Below are positions 57,582 through 64,000 of a stretch of 64,000 nucleotides of DNA, piece after piece (the stretch's first letter is position 1; each line of letters begins with the position of its first letter). The notes beneath the pieces are model-generated. The model made no database searches, was not told the origin of the DNA, and saw nothing but the letters and a program-made list of their open reading frames with translations. The position numbers and the translations under genes were made by a program. This DNA comes from Burkholderiaceae bacterium. Its GTDB lineage: Bacteria > Pseudomonadota > Gammaproteobacteria > Burkholderiales > Burkholderiaceae_C. The stretch spans positions 372,001-436,000 of the forward strand of contig JACKLO010000010.1 of NCBI GenBank assembly GCA_024235915.1, read 5' to 3'.

Positions 57582-58763
57582 TTACCTTTCCTGGATGGCG
57601 ACGCGCTTGTTGTACCAGTTCATCAGCGCCGAAGTGCTCAGCGAGGTGCTCAGGTACACGAGCATGATGATGGCGATGCATTCCACCGCGCGGCCGCTCT
57701 GGTTGAGCGTGGTGTTGGCGATGGAGACCACGTCGGGGTAGCCGATGGCCACCGCCAGCGACGAGTTCTTCGTCAGGTTCAGGTACTGGTTGGTCAGCGG
57801 CGGAATGATCACCCGCATGGCCTGGGGCAGCACCACGAGGCGCATGCGCTGGCGCGGGCTCAGGCCCAGCGCGCTGGCGGCTTCGGTCTGGCCGTGACTC
57901 ACCGACTGGATGCCCCCCCGCACCACCTCGGCCACGAAAGCGCCGGTGTAGAGCGTCAGGCCGATCAGCACCGCCATGAATTCCGGCGTGGCACTGATGC
58001 CGCCGTCGACCATGAAGGCCAGCTGTTCGGGGATGGACCACTCGCGTGGCGCACCACCGGCGGCCCAGCCGATGCCCGCCCCCAGCACCACCGCGGCCAG
58101 CGGCAGCGCCCAGCGGTTGCGGTCCTGCCCGGTGCGCTCGAATTCGCGCTGCGCCCAGCGCCGGTAGCCGACGCCGGCGACGAGGCCCACCAGCGCGCCC
58201 AGCGCTGCCCAGGCATGGCCCTGCGCCCACACCGGCGACGGAAAGGCGAAGCCGCCCTTGCTCAGGTAGAAGAGGTTGCCGGCATTCCAGGCCTCCTGCG
58301 GCGGCGGCAGCACCTCCACGAAGAACAGGTACCACATCAGCAGCTGCAGCAGGATGGGCACGTTGCGGAAAGTCTCGACGTAGCCGTAGCACAGCCCGCG
58401 CACCAGTGCGTTGTGGCTGAAGCGGCCCACGCCCATCAGCACGCCGACGAGCGTGGTCAGCACGATGCCGATCACCGCCACGCGCAGCGTGTTGAGCACG
58501 CCCACCCACAGCGCCTTCCCGTAGCTCTCGCTGGGGTCGTAGGCGACCATGGTTTCGCCGATGTCGAAGCCGGCGGACTGACCCAGGAAGTCGAAGCCGC
58601 TCTGGATGCCACGTTCACGCATGTTGACCTGCGTGTTGTGGGCCAGGAAGGCGACGACGGCGGCGACGACGGCCAGTGCCAGGGCCTGGTACAGCCAGCC
58701 TCGCACGGCTCTGCTGCGCAGCGACCAGACGGTCTTCTTGCGCGGGGGCTCTCGGGTGCTCAA
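57582..58763 (-). CDS. aapQ: General L-amino-acid ABC permease AapQ
   Basis: 393 residues from TTG 58763, chosen because GGAG lies six bases upstream; the frame continues to a GTG at 58811 without a ribosome site. A first helix near 25-45 is followed by a periplasmic segment, the permease core (LNTLRVAVIGIVLTTLVGVL, YVETFRNVPILLQLL) and the EAA loop EVVRGGIQSVSHGQTEAASA. A central hydrophobic insert of about 100 residues is characteristic of AapQ. The upstream binding-protein gene carries a stop codon, while this gene and the rest of the operon are intact. Confidence 0.9.
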   Translation of the reverse strand: MSTREPPRKKTVWSLRSRAVRGWLYQALALAVVAAVVAFLAHNTQVNMRERGIQSGFDFLGQSAGFDIGETMVAYDPSESYGKALWVGVLNTLRVAVIGIVLTTLVGVLMGVGRFSHNALVRGLCYGYVETFRNVPILLQLLMWYLFFVEVLPPPQEAWNAGNLFYLSKGGFAFPSPVWAQGHAWAALGALVGLVAGVGYRRWAQREFERTGQDRNRWALPLAAVVLGAGIGWAAGGAPREWSIPEQLAFMVDGGISATPEFMAVLIGLTLYTGAFVAEVVRGGIQSVSHGQTEAASALGLSPRQRMRLVVLPQAMRVIIPPLTNQYLNLTKNSSLAVAIGYPDVVSIANTTLNQSGRAVECIAIIMLVYLSTSLSTSALMNWYNKRVAIQER

Positions 58764-58852
58764 GCGGCGCTCCGGAAGGTCAGGGGCGGGCCGGCCGGCG
58801 CCCTCGGGCACCGCGCCGGCCAGGGAGCCCTTGCGGGCTCAGCGGTGGCGCT

Positions 58853-59893
58853 TCAGCGCACCGGCGGCGCGTACATCAGGCCGCCTTCGGTCCACAGGTT
58901 GTTGGTGCCGCGCGGCAGGCCGATGGACGTCTTCTCGCCAACGTTGCGCTTGAAGATCTCGCCGTAGTTGCCGCCGGCCTTGATGGCGCGCAGCGCCCAT
59001 TCCTTGTCCAGGCCCAGCAGCTTGCCGGTGTCCTCGTTGCCAGCGCCCAGCAGGCGCATCACGCTCGGGTTCTTGCTTTCGGCCTTCATCTTGTCGGCAT
59101 TGGCGGCGGTGACGCCGAATTCCTCGGCCTCCAGCAGCGCGTTGAGCGTCCACTTGGCGATGGCGAAGAACTCGTCGTCGCCGCGGCGGATCGACGGGCC
59201 CAGCGGTTCCTTGCTGATGAGCTCCGGCAGGATCATGTGGTCGGCCGGGTTCTTGGCTTCCTTGCTGCGCACCGAGGCCAGGCCCGAGGCGTCCGTGGTG
59301 AAGACCTGGCAGCGGCCGCTGAAGTAGGCGCCGGTGGCGGCTTCCTGCTTCTCGAACACGATGGGCTTGAGCTGCAGGTTGTTGGCGCGCGAGTAGTCGG
59401 TGAGGTTCAGTTCCGTGGTGGTGCCCGACTGCACGCAGACCTGCGCGCCCTTGAGCTGCTTGGCGCTCTTGACGTTCAGGCTCTTGGGCACCATGAAGCC
59501 CTGGCCGTCGTAGAAGGTGACGCCGACGAAGTGCATGCCCAGCGAGGCGTCGCGCGTCAGCGTCCAGGTGGTGTTGCGCGACAGCACGTCGATCTCGCCC
59601 GACTGCAGGGCCGTGAAGCGCTGCTGCGCCGTCAGCGGGGCCTAGCGCACCTTGTTGGCGTCACCCAGGATGGCCGCGGCCAGCGCGCGGCAGTAGTCGA
59701 CGTCGAGGCCGGTCCACTTGCCCTGGCTGTCGGCGGCCGAGAAACCGGCCAGGCCGGTGTTCACACCGCACACCAGCGTGCCGCGGGCCTTGATGGCGTC
59801 GAGGTCCTTGCCGGCGAAGGCGGGGGACGAAGCGCCGAAGCCGACGGCGACGAACGCGGCGGCCATCACGGCACGGGTGGCAAAACGGGTCAT
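58853..59893 (-). pseudogene. aapJ: Amino-acid ABC transporter binding protein AapJ, interrupted by an in-frame amber codon
   Basis: The frame from ATG 59893 (MTRFATRAVMAAAFVAVG, signal peptide ending AFA, AGGAG upstream) encodes KDLDAIKARGTLVCGVNTGL, typical of AapJ. It reaches TAG at 59644-59642 after GDANKVR, then continues in the same frame with APLTAQQRFTALQSGEIDVL through FTTDASG to the C-terminus MYAPPVR. The total is 346 codons, normal for the family. At the stop position relatives have Tyr as far as I recall, so one base (TAC/TAT to TAG) explains it. It could be a recent inactivation, a sequencing error, or readthrough. No frameshift is present. Confidence 0.85.
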
Positions 59894-60060
59894 GGGATCT
59901 TGGCTCCTGTGATGAGTGATCAGCGTGGCGAGCACCGATGCGGTGCGTTCCCGCAGGGTAGCAAGCCACGGGCCAGGAATGTCGGCGACGCCTCCGTGCC
60001 CAGGCATCGGGGCGAACCCGATGTATGCTGAAAGCGCATGGCATGCGGCAAGGGTGGTGA

Positions 60061-60978
60061 ATGAGCCAACAGGAGATCCGGCGCGCTGCGCACGCCGACA
60101 CCGCGCAATTGATCGAGCGCGCCTGGCGCTTGCGCCATGACGACAGCCGGCAGGCGCGTGGCGCCGCGCTGCGCGCGCTGGACCTGGCGACGACGCGAGG
60201 TGATCCGCTCGGCGCGGCCTGGGCGACGTTGCGGCTGGCGGTGTGCGAGCACATCCTGGCCATCGAGCAGGACGACGAACTGGCGCGGCTGCAGACCTGC
60301 GTGGACGCGATGCGATTGCTGGGTGACAGCCACGGTGAAGCCGAGGCGCTCAACCTGTTGGGCAACACCCTGAGCATCCGTGGCGACCACGAGGCGTCGC
60401 TGCAGGCGCATCGGCAGTGCTGCGCTCTGCGCGAGACGGCCGGCGATGCGGCCGGCGTGGCCGGATCACTGGGCAACCAGGCGATCCCGCTGCGGGCTTT
60501 GGGCCGATGGCATGAAGCGCGGGAGGTCGGACGCAACAGCCTGCGCATGGCGCAATTGGCTGGCCAGGGAAGTGGCACGGCCTACGCGCACGTCGGCCTG
60601 GGTCTGACCGAATTGCAGGCCGGCGATCCAGCGGCCGCCGTCGTGCACCTGGAACTGGCGTTTGCGGCTGCAGCGCGCACCGAAGACCGCGCGCTGGAAT
60701 GCACCGCATTGACGCGCCTGGCCCAGGCACGACTGCAGCTCGGCGCGATGGACCCTGCACGTGAGCTGCTGGGGCGGGCGCAGGCCATTGCCCAGCGGAC
60801 GGGCAATGTGCGGGACGCCTGGCGCGTCTGCCTGGTCTGGGGCCTGCTCGAACGGGCGGCCGGCAACGCGGCGCACGCCGACGCGCATTTCGCCGCAGCG
60901 CTCCACGAAGCCCGGCGCGGCCACGACCAGTTGCTGGCGCGTGAGGTCGAGGCAGCGCGGGTACCCGCGACCGCCTGA
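60061..60978 (+). CDS. Tetratricopeptide-repeat protein without output domain
   Basis: 305 residues built almost wholly of TPR-like helix pairs: ARGAALRALDLATTRGDPLG, EAEALNLLGNTLSIRGDHEA, GVAGSLGNQAIPLRALGRWH, GTAYAHVGLGLTELQAGDPA, ECTALTRLAQARLQLGAMDP. It resembles the N-terminal TPR part of betaproteobacterial TPR-GGDEF cyclases, but stops right after the repeats, so it may be a truncated relative or a free-standing adaptor. No signal peptide. ATG 60061 is preceded by AAGGGTGG. Convergent with the dienoyl-CoA isomerase-like gene, 3 bp between stops. Confidence 0.75.
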   Translation: MSQQEIRRAAHADTAQLIERAWRLRHDDSRQARGAALRALDLATTRGDPLGAAWATLRLAVCEHILAIEQDDELARLQTCVDAMRLLGDSHGEAEALNLLGNTLSIRGDHEASLQAHRQCCALRETAGDAAGVAGSLGNQAIPLRALGRWHEAREVGRNSLRMAQLAGQGSGTAYAHVGLGLTELQAGDPAAAVVHLELAFAAAARTEDRALECTALTRLAQARLQLGAMDPARELLGRAQAIAQRTGNVRDAWRVCLVWGLLERAAGNAAHADAHFAAALHEARRGHDQLLAREVEAARVPATA

Positions 60979-60981
60979 CGC

Positions 60982-61815
60982 TCAGACCGTCGGAATCACC
61001 CCCAGCGGGTCGAAGTCCGCCGCCGTCTTCGCCTTCCACGCGGCGATGGCGCGGTGCATCTCGTCGAGGTCGAAGATCGCGCTCTGCAGCAGCGTCATCT
61101 GCGCCAGTGCTTCGTGCGTGGGGTGGTCCACCGCGTAGTTCAGCGCGCGCTTGCTGCCGGCGATGGCCAAGGGCGACTTGTCGGCGATCTGCCGCGCCAG
61201 GTCCAGTGCATGGGCCAGCAGGGCATCGGCATCGGGCAGCACGGCGTTGACCAGCCCGATGGCCAGCGCGCGCTCGGCGCCCACACGCTCGCCGGTGTAG
61301 GCCATCTGCCGCGCCACGGCAGGGGCCACGATCTTCGGCAACCGCTGCAGCACGCCCATGTCGGCGGCCATGCCGATGTGGATCTCCTGCACCGTGAAGA
61401 AGGCGTCGGCGCTGGCCACGCGGATGTCGCAGGCGGTGGCCAGGTCCAGCGCGCCGCCCACGCAGCCGCCCTGCACGGCGCAGATCACCGGGAAGCGCGC
61501 CGTCTCCAGCACGTCCACCGTCTGCATCAGCCGGCGCAGCCCGTCCTGGAACGCGAGCCGCCTGCGCGCCGTGGCTGTGTCGAGCATCGGCAGGCCGCCG
61601 TCGAAGGTCTCCAGCGCCATGCCTGCGCTGAAGTGGCGGCCAGTGGAGGAGATCACCAGCACGCGGGTCTCGCCGGCGTCGTCCAACGCCTGCACGGTGG
61701 CGCGCAGGCTGCGGAAGAAGGCCGGGGTCAGCGCGTTCAGCCGCTCGGGCCGGCAGAGCTGCAGGTGGGCGATGCCAGGCGCGGGTGTCGTGACTTGGAA
61801 ATCGGGGCTGTCCAT
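60982..61815 (-). CDS. Enoyl-CoA hydratase/isomerase family, dienoyl-CoA isomerase-like
   Basis: 277 residues with a crotonase fold. The oxyanion-hole segment is SSTGRHFSAGMALETF and QGGCVGGALDLATACDIR. The acidic pattern ACDIR, VQEIHIGMAADMGVLQRLPK matches the Asp/Glu/Asp trio of delta3,5-delta2,4-dienoyl-CoA isomerases (KEVDMGLAADVGTLQRLPK in mammalian ECH1, from memory). Hydratases instead have two Glu. Likely role: isomerising odd-position double bonds during beta-oxidation of unsaturated fatty acids. TATGCT lies six bases before ATG 61815. It is divergent from the lipase-like gene. Confidence 0.85.
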   Translation of the reverse strand: MDSPDFQVTTPAPGIAHLQLCRPERLNALTPAFFRSLRATVQALDDAGETRVLVISSTGRHFSAGMALETFDGGLPMLDTATARRRLAFQDGLRRLMQTVDVLETARFPVICAVQGGCVGGALDLATACDIRVASADAFFTVQEIHIGMAADMGVLQRLPKIVAPAVARQMAYTGERVGAERALAIGLVNAVLPDADALLAHALDLARQIADKSPLAIAGSKRALNYAVDHPTHEALAQMTLLQSAIFDLDEMHRAIAAWKAKTAADFDPLGVIPTV

Positions 61816-61827
61816 GCTGCCAGCATA
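61816..61827 (-). promoter_or_regulatory. Candidate leaderless -10 element for the isomerase gene
   Basis: Minus-strand TATGCT, six bases, ATG 61815, without Shine-Dalgarno. It lies in a 37 bp divergent gap and overlaps the candidate promoter of the hydrolase gene. Confidence 0.4.
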
Positions 61828-61852
61828 GCCGCCGCATGCTTCAATGCCGCCC
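61817..61852 (+). promoter_or_regulatory. Candidate promoter of the alpha/beta-hydrolase gene
   Basis: CTGCCA (61817-61822), 17 bases, TTCAAT (61840-61845), seven bases, ATG 61853. If used, transcription starts at the ATG. It shares most of its length with the divergent isomerase promoter, so the two would compete. Confidence 0.35.
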
Positions 61853-62740
61853 ATGGAAAGCCTGGATTCACTGCCGCTGGCCGACGGCACGCGGCTGCGC
61901 CTGCACACCTGGCCGGCGCCGGCGCGGCCGCATGGCCGCGTGCTCATCGTGCATGGCCTGGGCGAACACGGCGGGCGCTACGCCCACGTGGCGCAGGCAC
62001 TGGCGCAGGCGGGCTGGGCCGCCTACGGCTACGACCACCGTGGCCACGGCGGCAGTGATGGCGTGCGTGGCGGCATCCCGCGGCATGATGCGCTCTGCGC
62101 CGACCTGGCCGCGGTGATCGACCACCTGCGTGCCGACGAGAGCCCGTTTGCAGGCCCCTTCGTGCTGCTGGGGCACAGCATGGGCGGCCTGGTGGCGGCA
62201 CGCTTCGTGGCCGAAGCCTTGGCCGCAACCCCTGCCGCCTGGTCGCGTCCGGTGGATGCGCTGGTGCTGTCCTCGCCGGCGCTGGACACCGGCCTGAGCG
62301 CTGCGCAACGCGCGCAACTGTGGCTGGGTGAACACCTGCTGCCTGACCGGCCCATGCCCAATGGCCTGAAGCCGGCATGGGTGTCGCGCGACCCGCAGAC
62401 CGTGCGCGACTACGTGGCCGACCCGCTGGTGCACGACCGCATCACCGCGCGCCTGGCGCGGTTCATCGTCGGCGAGGGCGCCCACGTGCTGATGGCCGCA
62501 CCGCGCTGGCGCGTGCCCACGCTGCTGATGTGGGCCGGGGCCGACCGCTGCGTGGCACCAGCGGGCTCTGCAGCGTTCGCCGCGGCCACACCACATCCGC
62601 TGGTGCAGCACCACGGATTCGAGGGCCTGGCGCACGAGATCTTCAACGAGCCCGAGCGTGCCGAGGTGCTGGCCCACCTGACCCGCTGGCTGGTCGAGAT
62701 CAGCGGGCCCACGCTGCCCGGCACGCGGCCCGCCAAGTAG
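61853..62740 (+). CDS. Alpha/beta hydrolase, monoacylglycerol lipase/lysophospholipase type
   Basis: 295 residues. HGLGEHGGRY after the first strand, nucleophile Ser in LLGHSMGGLVAARF, Asp in MWAGADRCVAP and His near FEGLAHEIFNE form the triad; DHRGHGGSDG is typical of the PldB/monoglyceride lipase group. No signal peptide, so it acts on intracellular or membrane lysolipids. ATG 61853 (MESLDSLPLADGT) is preferred to ATG 61844, which overlaps the probable -10. The adjacent divergent isomerase suggests lipid breakdown. Confidence 0.88.
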   Translation: MESLDSLPLADGTRLRLHTWPAPARPHGRVLIVHGLGEHGGRYAHVAQALAQAGWAAYGYDHRGHGGSDGVRGGIPRHDALCADLAAVIDHLRADESPFAGPFVLLGHSMGGLVAARFVAEALAATPAAWSRPVDALVLSSPALDTGLSAAQRAQLWLGEHLLPDRPMPNGLKPAWVSRDPQTVRDYVADPLVHDRITARLARFIVGEGAHVLMAAPRWRVPTLLMWAGADRCVAPAGSAAFAAATPHPLVQHHGFEGLAHEIFNEPERAEVLAHLTRWLVEISGPTLPGTRPAK

Positions 62741-62792
62741 GCAGGCAGGCACCGCCTGTGCCACAGTGCAGGCCTGCGCAAGGAGAACCTGC

Positions 62793-64000
62793 ATGAACGC
62801 CCGCGACCCCCACCTGCCGCTGCAACCCGACGAAGCCAGCGCGCTCGGCCGCTTTGCCGACACCGCCTGGGACGAACGCATCCTGCCGGCGCTGACCGAT
62901 TACGTCGCGGTGCCGGCCAAGAGCCCGATGTTCGATGCCGACTGGTCGGCCAACGGCCTCATCGACCGTGTGGTGCGTGACGCCGCGCTGTGGGTGGAAT
63001 CTCGCCGCGTGCCGGGCCTGCGGCTGGAAGTCATCCGACTCGAAGGCCGCACGCCGGTGATCTTCTTCGAGGTGCCGGCCACGAAGACCGATGCGCAGGG
63101 CAGCGGCGACACCGTGCTGCTCTACGGCCACCTGGACAAGCAGCCTGAATTCACCGGCTGGCGGCGCGACCTCGGCCCCTGGACGCCGAAGTACGAGGAC
63201 GGCCTGCTCTACGGCCGCGGCGGGGCCGACGACGGCTATGCCGTCTATGCCGCCATCAGCGCCATCGAGGCGCTGCAGGCCCAGGGCCTGCCGCACCCGC
63301 GCTGCGTGGGCCTGATCGAGACCTGCGAGGAAAGCGGCTCCTACGACCTGCCCGCCTACCTGGACGCGCTGCGCCCGCGGCTGGGCAACGTCGGCCTCGT
63401 GGTCTGCCTGGACAGCGGCGCCGGCAACTACGACCAGCTCTGGCTCACCACCAGCCTGCGCGGCATGGTCAGCGGCGTGCTGAAGGTGGAAGTGCTGACC
63501 GAGGGCATCCACAGCGGTGACGCCAGCGGCCTGGTGCCCAGCAGCTTCCGTGTGATGCGCCAGGTGCTGGACCGGCTGGAGGACGCCGAGTCCGGCAACC
63601 TGCTGCCCGGCTTCTTCCACTGCGAGATCCCCGGGTCACGCATCGATCAGGCGAAGGCCACGGCCGCCATCCTGGGCGACGAGGTCTGGAAGCGCATGCC
63701 CTGGGCCTGCGGGGCCGATGGCGGCCCGGTGCTGCCGACGACGACCGACGCGGTCGAAGGCCTGCTGCGCCGCACCTGGCGGCCCACGCTCAGCGTGACC
63801 GGTGTCGATGGGTTCCCGGAACTGAAGAACGCCGGCAACGTGCTGCGGCCGTACACGGCCTTCAAGCTCAGCCTGCGCCTGCCGCCGCTGGTGGACGGCC
63901 ACCAGGCCAGCGTGCGCCTGAAGGCGCTGCTGGAGGACAACGCGCCCTACAACGCCAAGGTCACGTTCCAACCCGATGGCCGCGCCGGTGCGCTGGGCGC
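62793..64000 (+). CDS. M20-family metallopeptidase (partial at right edge)
   Basis: At least 402 residues, truncated by the window end. Zinc and catalytic motifs: LLYGHLDKQPEF (His and Asp), GRGGADDGYAVY (bridging Asp), and ETCEESGSYDLPAY (general-base Glu pair). A lid or dimerisation domain begins near TSLRGMVSGVLKVEV. It resembles dipeptidases and acetylornithine-deacetylase-like enzymes of the M20 family acting in the cytosol. ATG 62793 has AAGGAG seven bases upstream. 52 bp separate it from the hydrolase gene on the same strand. Confidence 0.9.
   Translation, partial: MNARDPHLPLQPDEASALGRFADTAWDERILPALTDYVAVPAKSPMFDADWSANGLIDRVVRDAALWVESRRVPGLRLEVIRLEGRTPVIFFEVPATKTDAQGSGDTVLLYGHLDKQPEFTGWRRDLGPWTPKYEDGLLYGRGGADDGYAVYAAISAIEALQAQGLPHPRCVGLIETCEESGSYDLPAYLDALRPRLGNVGLVVCLDSGAGNYDQLWLTTSLRGMVSGVLKVEVLTEGIHSGDASGLVPSSFRVMRQVLDRLEDAESGNLLPGFFHCEIPGSRIDQAKATAAILGDEVWKRMPWACGADGGPVLPTTTDAVEGLLRRTWRPTLSVTGVDGFPELKNAGNVLRPYTAFKLSLRLPPLVDGHQASVRLKALLEDNAPYNAKVTFQPDGRAGALG

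Noticed and set aside
58764..58811. Upstream GTG start of aapQ
   Set aside because: No ribosome-binding site precedes it and the added residues are Pro/Arg-rich. TTG 58763 has GGAG at the right distance.

Overview
The window is about 64 kb of very GC-rich, densely packed chromosome. It most resembles the Burkholderiales (Rubrivivax, Leptothrix, Ideonella, Roseateles type). Support comes from the gene orders argS-SPOR-dsbA and lptA-lptB-rpoN, two PEP-CTERM exosortase substrates, an aapQMP-type amino-acid transporter, pntAB, and short dispersed palindromic repeats of the kind common in that order. No rRNA, tRNA, CRISPR array, IS element or phage gene was recognised. The placement is inference from gene content.

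Layout. 1-4.2 kb: end of purB, pyrF, and a 1096-residue hybrid sensor kinase. 4.2-7.9 kb: a molybdenum hydroxylase (iorAB type) coupled to an atypical phosphotransferase. 7.9-8.4 kb: the only long non-coding gap, filled by two inverted copies of a ~190 bp repeat. 8.4-13.2 kb: an M14 peptidase, then a LytTR regulator with two tandem LytS-type kinases. 13.3-17.3 kb: glutamine amidotransferase, FAD oxidoreductase, and a TraR/DksA-type protein downstream of a near-perfect FNR box. 17.4-21.3 kb: malate synthase G, haloacid dehalogenase and a divergent LysR gene. 21.3-29 kb: Ser/Thr kinase with a cNMP-binding domain, argS, SPOR protein, dsbA, lptAB and rpoN. 29-35 kb: PEP-CTERM protein, RNA methyltransferase, DedA, YidB, rsmE and acyl-CoA ligase.

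35.1-40.9 kb is the accessory core. A HigB-like toxin and a HigA antitoxin fused to an ImmA/IrrE protease lead a modification methylase and a helicase-nuclease (type III-like restriction-modification). All four lie on one strand behind one palindromic operator. The methylase recognition region is much lower in G+C than its surroundings.

41-64 kb: pntBA, nudJ-mnmA, a second PEP-CTERM protein, a GntR-controlled ABC exporter, old yellow enzyme, VOC protein, AmpG-like MFS permease, tannase/feruloyl esterase with a divergent MarR gene, an aapJQMP operon whose binding-protein gene carries an in-frame amber codon, a TPR protein, a dienoyl-CoA isomerase-like enzyme, a lysophospholipase-like hydrolase and a partial M20 peptidase.

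Two patterns cut across the window. Many first genes of transcription units have a -10-like hexamer ending 6-9 bases before the start codon and no Shine-Dalgarno, which suggests leaderless mRNAs. Dispersed palindromic repeats just before argS and rpoN contain small ORFs whose stop codons abut or overlap the start of the next ORF (TGAcATG, ATGA), which looks like translational coupling through repeat-encoded leader peptides.
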